A stretch of DNA of 22,125 bases. It comes from a virus. Positions within the stretch are counted from its first letter, which is position 1. Each line of letters opens with the position of its first letter. Position numbers and translations under genes: made by a program. Below the pieces are notes generated by a model, which was given only the letters and a program-made list of their open reading frames with translations, was not told the origin of the DNA and made no database searches. The stretch lies in the IMG/VR virus record IMGVR_UViG_3300035698_024167, positions 1-22,125 of that record; one strand, given 5' to 3'. Positions 1-6,571 of this stretch are shown one piece after another.

Positions 1-1839
1 ATCATTATCGTCGATGACCCTTGTTTTGCACCTGAAACTCCTGTACTAACAAGCCATGGAGATGTTTCTATAAAAGACATAAAGGTCGGTGACAAAGTAG
101 TCACAAGATACGGACTAAGAAAGGTCACTTGGAGTGGAGTCACTCAGAAGAATGCCATGGTTTATGATCACGATATAAACGGAAAAGTGCTAACTTGCAC
201 AAAGAGACATAAAATAATAACAAAAAACAGGGGCAAGGTTAGCTTAAGCGAAATAGGCGAAGACACAATAATAAAGTACGAGGAGAGCGTATGGAAGTCA
301 GAAAAATTGGTAAGGCCGAAGTTATTGAATTTAACGGAGTCAAGTACAGAAGATACCCAGAGTCTAAAAGAAAGGCTCATCGAAGATATTTTTTCTCAAG
401 CGGCAATATTGAAAGAAAAATTTCTATTTTACATCGTGCAGTCTGGATGTATCATAACGGAGAAATTCCTGGTGGTTTTCATATCCATCATAAGAATGGC
501 AATGTCGATAACAACGAAATTGAGAATCTTGAAATCAGACCGGGGAGAGAACATTGCTCAGAACATGCGAGGGAAGCTTTTCTCGATCCAAAACACGAGA
601 AAGCTGCAATACAAAGCTTACATGATAACCGTCATCTCGCGAGTGAGTGGCACAAATCTGACGAGGGTAGGGCTAAATCTAGGGAGGTTTATAAAAACTC
701 TCCAATGGTTGAAAAGGTATGCTTGGTCTGCGGAGGAAAGTTCCTCGTTAAAACCATTTCCAGCACAAGACAAAAATATTGTTCCAGAAAATGCAGAATG
801 TCAGAATACAAGCGGCTGGGAATATCAAGCTATGCGCCCAAAAAAAATGGACGTGTACAACATAACTGTTGAGTCTGTCCATGAGTTTGTGGCCAATGGA
901 GTACTTGTTGCAAATTGTGACATTAACGACCGTGAGAGCGAGGCAACCAGACAATCGAAAATTAGATGGTTCGATGGTCTAAAGCCTCTTTTAGTCCCAT
1001 TCAAAGACAAGAAAACTAAGATAGAATTCGAGACGATATATTACATTTCTACTATTTGGCACATGAGAGACTTAACCAATCAGACACTAGAGAAAAACGA
1101 AAAACTTCCAGAAGCTCAAAAGTGGGATGTGGAATCAGAATCTATTTGTAATGATGCGGGAGAAAGCAATTATCCAGACTTTATTTCAAATCAAAAGATA
1201 GCAGAGATCAGAGCTGATATGTCAGACGTGTTTTTTAGTTGTCAGTATATGAATCAGGCCATGATGGAAGGCATGCAGATATTTGACTTCAAAAAGTTGA
1301 CTTTTGTTCGAGAAGAACAGGTGAATATAAAAGATGGACAAATTGTGTGCTTTTTTGACCCTTCTCTCGGCAAGGCTTCTTCGGATTATCCCATGACAAT
1401 TTGGTTTCATGTTCAAGAAGGGATTATGACAATAATAGATGCTATCGATAAAAAGGTTGAGTTGAGTTTGATTGTTCATCAGATAGCTGATCGCAATAAG
1501 AAATATGGATGTCGCACAATAGTTTTTGAGAATAATGGTATCACTTTAATCGAGCAGTCTTTGAAAGATGCTCATGATAGATCGGGTTGGTTAATGCAGT
1601 ATGAACCTATACATCATAGTTCGAACAAAAACGAGAGAATACTTAGTACACAACCAGATTTATATTCCGGGGCAGTTCGCTTCTTATCAGATTACATGAC
1701 TAGATATCCAGAAATGATGAACCAAATAATATTTTATCCGGTGTATGGTCACGATGATGGACCTGACTGTATGGAAATGGGGATTTCTTATTTTAGACAG
1801 CAGCACTTTGTATTCCAAAGATTTGAGGGGTGTTTATAA
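1..1839 (+). CDS. terL: Terminase large subunit (TerL), partial at the 5' end, interrupted by an intein
   Basis: TerL is the packaging motor ATPase and nuclease that pumps DNA into the prohead through the portal and cuts the concatemer. The gene runs in from before the window. Its first seven codons (1-21) read IIIVDDP, a Walker B motif with the paired acidic residues. An intein (22-915) follows, and the terminase resumes at Cys 916-918 with DINDRESEATRQSKIRWF, the usual continuation after a terminase Walker B. The C-terminal extein is about 307 residues. Its RNase H-like nuclease acids are visible: Asp in CFFDPSLG (codon 1357), Glu in IVFENNG (1528) and the HDDGPD cluster (1753-1767). The reading frame is open without a break from base 1 to the TAA at 1837-1839. 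The portal follows, as is usual. Family assignment is firm; the exact subfamily is not determined. Confidence 0.93.
   Translation: MIIVDDPCFAPETPVLTSHGDVSIKDIKVGDKVVTRYGLRKVTWSGVTQKNAMVYDHDINGKVLTCTKRHKIITKNRGKVSLSEIGEDTIIKYEESVWKSEKLVRPKLLNLTESSTEDTQSLKERLIEDIFSQAAILKEKFLFYIVQSGCIITEKFLVVFISIIRMAMSITTKLRILKSDRGENIAQNMRGKLFSIQNTRKLQYKAYMITVISRVSGTNLTRVGLNLGRFIKTLQWLKRYAWSAEESSSLKPFPAQDKNIVPENAECQNTSGWEYQAMRPKKMDVYNITVESVHEFVANGVLVANCDINDRESEATRQSKIRWFDGLKPLLVPFKDKKTKIEFETIYYISTIWHMRDLTNQTLEKNEKLPEAQKWDVESESICNDAGESNYPDFISNQKIAEIRADMSDVFFSCQYMNQAMMEGMQIFDFKKLTFVREEQVNIKDGQIVCFFDPSLGKASSDYPMTIWFHVQEGIMTIIDAIDKKVELSLIVHQIADRNKKYGCRTIVFENNGITLIEQSLKDAHDRSGWLMQYEPIHHSSNKNERILSTQPDLYSGAVRFLSDYMTRYPEMMNQIIFYPVYGHDDGPDCMEMGISYFRQQHFVFQRFEGCL
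281..285 (+). promoter_or_regulatory. Shine-Dalgarno site for the nested HNH gene
   Basis: AGGAG lies five bases before the ATG at 291, inside the intein coding sequence. A good site at ideal spacing, in front of an ATG that opens exactly on a complete endonuclease, supports independent translation of the out-of-frame gene. Confidence 0.65.
291..872 (+). CDS. HNH homing endonuclease nested out of frame inside the TerL intein
   Basis: This is a 193-residue protein read in the -1 frame relative to terL. Residues 9-46 form a basic N-terminal part (EFNGVKYRRYP). Residues 47-82 are an HNH core (LHRAVWMYHNG, HIHHKNGNVDNNEIENLEI, with His66/His67, Asn69-Asn71 and Asn79). Residues 119-128 carry EWHKSDEGRA, a motif common in phage HNH proteins. 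A likely zinc finger follows (Cys144, Cys147, Cys164, Cys168). Such proteins make site-specific breaks that drive copying of the element into intein-less alleles. The ATG has AGGAG five bases upstream. The frame is closed upstream by TAG at 240-242, so no in-frame fusion from the terminase is possible before that point. The TGA (870-872) lies within intein block F. The third frame is closed early (TAA 311, TGA 326). Endonuclease identity is firm; homing activity is inferred. Confidence 0.88.
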   Translation: MEVRKIGKAEVIEFNGVKYRRYPESKRKAHRRYFFSSGNIERKISILHRAVWMYHNGEIPGGFHIHHKNGNVDNNEIENLEIRPGREHCSEHAREAFLDPKHEKAAIQSLHDNRHLASEWHKSDEGRAKSREVYKNSPMVEKVCLVCGGKFLVKTISSTRQKYCSRKCRMSEYKRLGISSYAPKKNGRVQHNC

Positions 1840-1846
1840 AAAATGT

Positions 1847-1873
1847 TTGACAAGACTAATATAATATGATAAT
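1847..1873 (+). promoter_or_regulatory. Possible sigma-70-like promoter before the portal gene
   Basis: TTGACA (1847-1852) is followed after 15 bases by GATAAT (1868-1873). The -35 is perfect and the -10 matches five of six, but the spacer is two bases short of ideal. It lies in one of the few true intergenic gaps in the window, which favours it somewhat. Confidence 0.35.
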
Positions 1874-1931
1874 CATGGCAAGACTTTGCTTGCTCTATTG
1901 TATAATCGTTGACCGCGAAAAGGTTATTCGC

Positions 1932-1959
1932 TTGCCTGCGCGATAAAAGGCAACTTTTT
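1932..1959 (+). terminator. Weak hairpin with a T tract (possible attenuator)
   Basis: TTGCCT (1932-1937) can pair with AGGCAA (1948-1953) around a 10-base loop, followed by C and TTTTT (1955-1959). The stem is only six pairs, so this is at best a weak terminator or leader attenuator just before the portal ribosome binding site. The rest of the 1840-1974 gap holds the possible promoter and nothing else I recognise. Confidence 0.25.
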
Positions 1960-1964
1960 AAAGC

Positions 1965-1969
1965 GAGGA
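1965..1969 (+). promoter_or_regulatory. Shine-Dalgarno site that decides the portal start (TTG 1975)
   Basis: GAGGA lies five bases before the in-frame TTG at 1975. The earlier in-frame TTG at 1909 has no purine-rich site before it, and no in-frame ATG occurs near the expected N-terminus. Confidence 0.6.
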
Positions 1970-1974
1970 ATAGA

Positions 1975-3459
1975 TTGGCTGAAACATATGAGTTGATACT
2001 AAGACAGAGACACCCTGAATTAAAAAAGAAAGACGAGAATTGGAAACTGATATATAATTCCTACCTCGGTGGAACCAACTTTAGTGAGGCTGGTTATCTT
2101 ATTAAGTACCCAAAGGAGTCTCCGGCATCCTTCGAAACAAGAAAGAAAAGAGCGGTATATTTTAATCAGGTCAGTCCTATTGTCGACATGATGTCAGGAC
2201 TTCTATATTTAAACGAACCTATCAGAAAGATTCCACAGAAATATCATTATCTTGTAGATAACATGAGTGGCGACAAGAAAATAAGTGAGTTTATGCGCAA
2301 CGTATCCGCTCATTCTTTCATGTTCACTTGCGGTGTTTTAGTAGATATGCCGGATTTCAATCCAGAAGTAATCAAAACAAAAAAAGATGCCAATGACAAT
2401 AAAATAAATCCTTATGCAACCTTATATTTACCTTTTCGTATAAGAGATTTTAATATTAACTCTGACGATGGTGGCTTGGATTGGGTTATACTCGACAATT
2501 CTTTTTATGATCATTCAGATCCTATGTCTCTTGGAGTAACGGTAACTCGTTATACGCTTTGGGATAGAATGGGATACGAGAATTTCGAACAAAGGGAAGG
2601 CAGTGAGTCTATAGTTTCTGGAGGCAGAAAAGAACACGGAATTGGTTATGTCCCTTTTCGTTTCGTGAGCTGGAGAGATGATAATAGCGATTTTATCTCG
2701 GAAAGTGTATGTGAAGATATTGCTATGGTCTCTAAATTGATCTATAACAATATGAGTTACATGGATGAAATGCTTGCGGCAGGTACTTTTAAGATGCTTG
2801 CTTATCCGACCAAAACAGGGGAGGTCCCGAAGAGTATGACTATGGGTGGCGTTGGCCCTCTCAGCATAATACCATACGATATTACTGCGAGTACGGCTCC
2901 ATCTTTTATTGGGCATAGTCTTCAAGACGTAGAACCATTCATAAAAGCTATAACTTTTTATATGGCAGAAGTCCTAAAAAAGGTTGGTTTAAGTACAGAC
3001 GAAACAAAAGAATTTGTTAAATCTGGAGCAGCTAAAAAAATAGATTTTCAAAAAATGAAAGCTCTTCTTATTTCTGGTGCATTGATGATGGGAAAATTAG
3101 AAGAGTGGATCTTTAGAACCGCAGGGGCTTGGAATCAGGACTTTTCTGTGGATATTAAAGTTGATTACACTTCTTCTTTTAGTGATGAAGATTTAGTAAC
3201 AGAGGTTACGTTACTTACAGAACTTTTGGTCTTACCTATAAAAACGCTTAACAAAGAAGTCACTAAATTGTTGGTCAAGAAAACTATGGGAAATTATCTT
3301 GAACCGCAGGTGATCGAAGAAATAAATAAAGAAATCGATTCAAGCAATTCAGTTGGAACGATTGAGCAAGAAAGCAAGTCAAGTATAGATGTGAACGCAG
3401 CAGCAGATGTAATCAAAAAAAATACAGACCTAACAGGGCAAGGAGCAACAGATGCTTAG
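1975..3459 (+). CDS. Portal protein
   Basis: The portal forms the dodecameric ring at one capsid vertex, through which DNA enters and leaves; it docks the terminase and nucleates head assembly. From TTG 1975 the protein is 494 residues, normal for portals. The N-terminal part has the typical stretch YPKESPASFETRKKRAVYFN followed by VSPIVDMMSGLLY. The centre holds conserved-looking turns such as GIGYVPFRFVSW. A long helical region (DVEPFIKAITFYMAEVLKKVG) suits the stem/crown. The C-terminus is polar, ending near DLTGQGATDA. Position directly after terL and before a scaffold and capsid gene supports the call. An alternative start at TTG 1909 would add 22 residues but lacks a ribosome binding site. 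The stop overlaps the next gene by eight bases, suggesting coupled translation. Confidence 0.85.
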   Translation: MAETYELILRQRHPELKKKDENWKLIYNSYLGGTNFSEAGYLIKYPKESPASFETRKKRAVYFNQVSPIVDMMSGLLYLNEPIRKIPQKYHYLVDNMSGDKKISEFMRNVSAHSFMFTCGVLVDMPDFNPEVIKTKKDANDNKINPYATLYLPFRIRDFNINSDDGGLDWVILDNSFYDHSDPMSLGVTVTRYTLWDRMGYENFEQREGSESIVSGGRKEHGIGYVPFRFVSWRDDNSDFISESVCEDIAMVSKLIYNNMSYMDEMLAAGTFKMLAYPTKTGEVPKSMTMGGVGPLSIIPYDITASTAPSFIGHSLQDVEPFIKAITFYMAEVLKKVGLSTDETKEFVKSGAAKKIDFQKMKALLISGALMMGKLEEWIFRTAGAWNQDFSVDIKVDYTSSFSDEDLVTEVTLLTELLVLPIKTLNKEVTKLLVKKTMGNYLEPQVIEEINKEIDSSNSVGTIEQESKSSIDVNAAADVIKKNTDLTGQGATDA

Positions 3460-4273
3460 ACAATTTTTAAAGGATGGATATCTGGGTAAATCAACCCCGA
3501 TAACAGTGATGCACGACGAAGGCGATCCGGCAGATATGGGAGCTGGAGCAGCGGAACCAAAGATGGTCGATTTCAAAGATCCTCAGACCGGACAGATGAT
3601 TAAGATACCCGAAAACATGAGCGCTTTGCTTGGGAATATTATTGCCAAGACAAGAAAAGAAACTGAAGGGAAGTACAAACCGACTATTGAAGCACTCGAG
3701 AAAGAAGCAGCAGAGGGGTCACTCTCTAAAGTAGAACTTGAAAAATTACAGCTCGAAGCAATGAGTGCAGAAGAAAGAGCACAAGCTAATGCGAGAAAAG
3801 TGATTGGAGAACATGAAAAGATTGCGAAGACTGCAACAGAAGAGGCACAGAATTGGAGAACTAGATTTGAGAGTTCAACACTCAAAACAGATATCATGTC
3901 GAGCTTTGGTGATTCTAAATTGTGTAACCCAGAGCAAGCAGCAATATTATTCCAGATTGAAGGTGGTGCAAAAATCTCTGAGGTTGTTGACGGTGAAGGA
4001 AAACTTACCGGAAACTTTGAAACCAGAGTCATGCTTTCATTAGAGGGCACAGACGGTAAGCCTGAAGCAGTAGAAGGCACACCGAAAGAGCTTTTCAAAA
4101 GATGGATACAACTTGAGCGAAATTCCCATCATCTCATGAATACGGCGCCTGCGGGTAGTGGTTCAAGAAGCGGTGGTGGTGGAAATAGAGGCGGTATGAG
4201 TGAAGCGGAAATGATGAAGCTGAACCCTACCGAAAGGATGCAACATGCAAGAGATCAAGCAAAGAAACAATAA
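3452..4273 (+). CDS. Capsid scaffolding-like protein
   Basis: This 273-residue hydrophilic protein lies between portal and major capsid genes, the usual place of a scaffold. Residues about 60-150 are Glu/Lys/Ala/Gln-rich and predicted helical or coiled coil (KVELEKLQLEAMSAEERAQA). A more globular part follows (about 150-225). A Gly/Ser/Arg-rich linker near residue 230 leads to a short basic C-terminal helix ending RMQHARDQAKKQ, as in scaffolds that use a C-terminal helix to bind capsid protein. AGGAG lies before the ATG, and the gene overlaps the portal stop. No Ser/His/Asp protease signature is seen, so if the head is processed, the protease is not obvious here. Family membership rests on composition and position rather than a diagnostic motif. 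Confidence 0.72.
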   Translation: MLRQFLKDGYLGKSTPITVMHDEGDPADMGAGAAEPKMVDFKDPQTGQMIKIPENMSALLGNIIAKTRKETEGKYKPTIEALEKEAAEGSLSKVELEKLQLEAMSAEERAQANARKVIGEHEKIAKTATEEAQNWRTRFESSTLKTDIMSSFGDSKLCNPEQAAILFQIEGGAKISEVVDGEGKLTGNFETRVMLSLEGTDGKPEAVEGTPKELFKRWIQLERNSHHLMNTAPAGSGSRSGGGGNRGGMSEAEMMKLNPTERMQHARDQAKKQ

Positions 4274-4299
4274 CGATGATAAATCTTAGGAGGATTTAA

Positions 4300-5226
4300 A
4301 TGGCATTAACACTTGTAGAAGCCAGTAAACTTTACGCAGGAGACCCAATACGTTCAGCAATAATCGAGCTGTATGCTAGAAGCTCCGACGTCTTAATGGT
4401 ATTACCGTTCCAAAACATCAACGGTAACGCGTACAGATATAATAGAGAGGAAACTCTCCCGGGTATCGGCTTTCGTGGCGTAAACGAAGGGTACACAGAA
4501 AGCACAGGAATTCTCAATCCGATAACAGAACCTCTCGTTATTGCAGGTGGAGATCTTGATGTTGATAAATTCATTTTAGATACAATGGGTGAAAATCAAA
4601 GATCAGTTCAAGAAGCGATGAAAGTTAAAGCTCTTGCACTCAACTGGACTTTAAAATTCATTAAGGGCGATCAAGCTTCAGAGCCTAGAGAATTTGATGG
4701 TCTTCAAGTAAGATGTACTGGAAACCAACTTATAGATGGCGGAGTAACTGCTGGTGGAGCAGCTCTCAGTCTTGCGAAGCTTGATGAATTGGTAGATGCT
4801 GTAAATGAGCCTCAGTACCTAATCATGAACAAGACTATGAAACGTAGACTTTCAGCCGCAGCAAGAACGACTTCTGTTGGTGGATACATTACATATGATC
4901 TTGATGCTTTTGGAAGATCAGTGACTAAATACAACGATCTACCGATTCTTATAATTGACGAAGACAACACTGGATCTCAAATACTTGGATTCACAGAAGC
5001 TTCTACTTCAGGCGGAGCAACCTCTACTTCTATTTATTGTACAAGCTTCGGTGATGGGAAATTCACTGGTCTACAGAATGGTGGAATGGATGTTCGTGAC
5101 CTAGGTGAGCTTGAGGATAAACCCGCTCTTCGTACTAGAGTTGAATGGTATAACGGACTCGCGATCTTTCATGGTAAATCTGCAGCAAGACTCCAGCACA
5201 TCGGAAATCTCGCGGTAGTGGCATAA
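4300..5226 (+). CDS. Major capsid protein (HK97 fold)
   Basis: This is a 308-residue protein with the strongest ribosome binding site in the region (AGGAGG, suitable spacing), as expected for the most abundant virion protein. The N-terminus (ALTLVEASKLYAGDPIRSAI) and the segment RYNREETLPGIGFRGVNEGY resemble the N-arm and E-loop of HK97-like capsid proteins. The middle has an A-domain-like stretch (YLIMNKTMKRRLSAAAR). The C-terminal part (SFGDGKFTGLQNGG, then DVRDLGELEDKP and RVEWYNGLAIFHGKSAARL) is a very typical ending for this family. No N-terminal delta domain is present; a separate scaffold precedes it. Two decoration-like genes follow. Call is firm on pattern and position. Confidence 0.9.
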   Translation: MALTLVEASKLYAGDPIRSAIIELYARSSDVLMVLPFQNINGNAYRYNREETLPGIGFRGVNEGYTESTGILNPITEPLVIAGGDLDVDKFILDTMGENQRSVQEAMKVKALALNWTLKFIKGDQASEPREFDGLQVRCTGNQLIDGGVTAGGAALSLAKLDELVDAVNEPQYLIMNKTMKRRLSAAARTTSVGGYITYDLDAFGRSVTKYNDLPILIIDEDNTGSQILGFTEASTSGGATSTSIYCTSFGDGKFTGLQNGGMDVRDLGELEDKPALRTRVEWYNGLAIFHGKSAARLQHIGNLAVVA

Positions 5227-5237
5227 GGGGGTAGATA

Positions 5238-5666
5238 ATGAGTAATATAACAAAAACTTATGATCATGCCCTGCTCCTTGACGACGGTGGATCCATCACC
5301 GCGTCTGAAGCTGGAGAAGTTGGAGGAGTTGCAAGGATTCTTAATCTTGGAGAAGGCTTCGTTGGTGGAGACATCATCGTAGACGTTTCTACCCTTGATG
5401 TAGATACCGGGAATGAGGTCGTAACTCTTGGTGTTCAGGTTAGCAGTGAAGACGATTTCGCTTCTGACTACTATCAAGTAGCGTCGCTTGTTATTGGTGA
5501 TGCAACAGCAATCAGTGGGGACACCGATATGACGACTGGTAGATATGTGATACCTTTCAACAATATCATAAAAAATAACACCGCAAAACAATATTTGAGA
5601 ATGTATTGGACTATTGCAGGAACCGTTGCTGGGTTTGCTGCTACTGCATATCTCTCAAAAAAATAG
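5238..5666 (+). CDS. Capsid decoration/cement protein, Bbp16-like (copy 1)
   Basis: This 142-residue, beta-rich, acidic protein has GGGGG upstream of its ATG. The pattern ITKTYDHALLLDDGGSITAS, then DIIVDVSTLDV, VTLGVQVSSEDDF, and a closing GRYVIPFNNII with LRMYWTIAGTVAGF resembles capsid cement proteins of the Bbp16 type that trimerise on the capsid surface and stabilise it. It lies directly after the major capsid gene. The next gene is a clear paralogue sharing the beginning, the QVSSEDDF/QISEDSDF block and the GRY...F block. Function is inferred from fold-like pattern and location. Confidence 0.7.
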   Translation: MSNITKTYDHALLLDDGGSITASEAGEVGGVARILNLGEGFVGGDIIVDVSTLDVDTGNEVVTLGVQVSSEDDFASDYYQVASLVIGDATAISGDTDMTTGRYVIPFNNIIKNNTAKQYLRMYWTIAGTVAGFAATAYLSKK

Positions 5667-5675
5667 GGAGGCATC

Positions 5676-6503
5676 ATGAAAATTACCAAATCGTTTGATT
5701 CTCTCCTGGTAATGAAAGATGCTGGTCTGGTGGCTGCTTCGGCGGCTGCCACCGTTTCATCTGCAGCAAAGATATACGACTTAGGTCTTGGAGATGCTGA
5801 GTGCGATATGGTAATTGATGTCAGCGCTTGTGAAGTAGCATCTCGTGACGAGAGTTTTAGAATTGCGGTGCAGATAAGCGAAGATTCAGACTTCGGAGGA
5901 AACGTATATGAGGTAGCCAGTATTCAGATCGGGGCTGCTGATTATGATTTTGTCAACTCTGTCAACAGATTATCAGACTATACTTTGACTTATGATACTC
6001 CGGTAGATGGACTTGTGACACCTACTGCTGGTATTGCAGCAATTTCAAATGCTACAGGAGCCCTCGGGACTCTTACTGGTGCAACTGTTCCAGCTCTACC
6101 AAGTGGAACATACGGTATCGACATCAGTGCAGATGGGACAAACCGCAAGCTGGCTGTAGCGCTTCTTGTTACAGACGATTGGGACGGAATAGCAACAAAA
6201 CTCCAAGCAGCCCTCAGAACAGCATCATCTGCTCTCGAGACAATTGCGATTACTGGCGGGAAAATCCTCGTCACTTCTGCAACTACTGGAGTCCTTTCTA
6301 AAATCATAATCGCCACAGGGACTACAAAAACAGCGACAACCATTGCTGGCGATGTAGACATGGGCGTGGGTCGTTACATTATAAATTTCAAAAACTCTAT
6401 AGCTGAAAACGTAATTAAGAGATACGTCAGAATTTATACACATGTTTCAGGTACAATTGCATCTGGTGTAAATTTCAAGGCATATCTTGCAAGAAAGAAT
6501 TAG
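5676..6503 (+). CDS. Capsid decoration protein paralogue with an inserted beta domain (copy 2)
   Basis: This 275-residue protein is a duplicate of its upstream neighbour. Both ends align: ITKSFDSLLVMKDAG at the start, MVIDVSACEV and QISEDSDFGG in the first third, and DMGVGRYIINFKNSI then VRIYTHVSGTIASG at the end. Between them, residues about 90-220 form an insert absent from the first copy. The insert has TYGIDISADGTNRKLAV, then DDWDGIATKLQAALR and GGKILVTSATTGVLSKI. The WDGIATKLQAAL...I.VTSATTG pattern resembles beta domains seen in DUF3383-type phage tail proteins and some adhesin-like domains. The insert probably projects from the capsid surface. A GGGAGG ribosome binding site precedes the ATG. 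Host-surface or polymer binding by the insert is speculation. Confidence 0.68.
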   Translation: MKITKSFDSLLVMKDAGLVAASAAATVSSAAKIYDLGLGDAECDMVIDVSACEVASRDESFRIAVQISEDSDFGGNVYEVASIQIGAADYDFVNSVNRLSDYTLTYDTPVDGLVTPTAGIAAISNATGALGTLTGATVPALPSGTYGIDISADGTNRKLAVALLVTDDWDGIATKLQAALRTASSALETIAITGGKILVTSATTGVLSKIIIATGTTKTATTIAGDVDMGVGRYIINFKNSIAENVIKRYVRIYTHVSGTIASGVNFKAYLARKN

Positions 6504-6516
6504 TGTTTTGAAGATA

Positions 6517-6540
6517 GTTTCCCTTTTAAATAAGGGAGAC
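6517..6540 (+). other. Stem-loop in the intergenic gap
   Basis: GTTTCCCTT and AAGGGAGAC can form a nine-pair stem (one G-U pair) around a six-base AT loop. It follows the decoration gene. No T tract follows, so it is not a clear intrinsic terminator; transcript protection, processing or partial attenuation after the abundant capsid genes is possible. Confidence 0.4.
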
Positions 6541-6571
6541 CTTCTCGAGAACAATAAAAAAGGAGAACTAT

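Larger units (their letters stand above)
22..915 (+). other. Intein in TerL (298 residues, Hint domain split by an overprinted region)
   Basis: This protein-splicing element sits immediately after the Walker B motif. Block A starts with Cys1 (CFAPETPVLTSHGDVSIKD, 22-78). Block B has the T-x-x-H motif (TKRH, residues 60-63) in GKVLTCTKRHKIIT. Block F is VYNITVESVHEFVANG with His287, and block G is VLVAN followed by Cys+1 of the extein. The C-terminal splice residue Asn298 is present, but the residue before it is Ala297, where most inteins have His. Bases 22-290 and 847-915 together encode about 113 residues, close to a minimal Hint domain. The middle (291-846) stays open in the intein frame but looks like no known domain there; it codes for an HNH endonuclease in another frame. 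Splicing activity is inferred, not shown. Confidence 0.88.

Noticed and set aside
22-915. Group I or II intron with an HNH gene instead of an intein
   Set aside because: The interruption is open in the terL frame over its full length and shows intein blocks A, B, F and G with Cys1, TxxH and Asn-Cys. An intron would not need these, and I saw no intron core.
157-1839. Terminase gene starting at ATG 157
   Set aside because: That ATG lies inside intein block A/B. The frame continues upstream through the intein start and Walker B to base 1, so the true start is before the window.
1875-1946. Short ORF of 23 codons before the portal (ATG 1875)
   Set aside because: No ribosome binding site and no recognisable product; probably chance.
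1909-1974. Portal start at TTG 1909
   Set aside because: No Shine-Dalgarno sequence; TTG 1975 has GAGGA at proper spacing and gives a normal portal N-terminus.
2515-2925. 136-codon frame on the minus strand within the portal gene
   Set aside because: Antisense to a well-supported gene; low-complexity, basic product with no domain pattern.
3583-4098. 171-codon minus-strand frame within the scaffold gene
   Set aside because: Ser/Ala/Pro-rich shadow of the Glu/Lys/Ala-rich scaffold; no ribosome binding site considered convincing.
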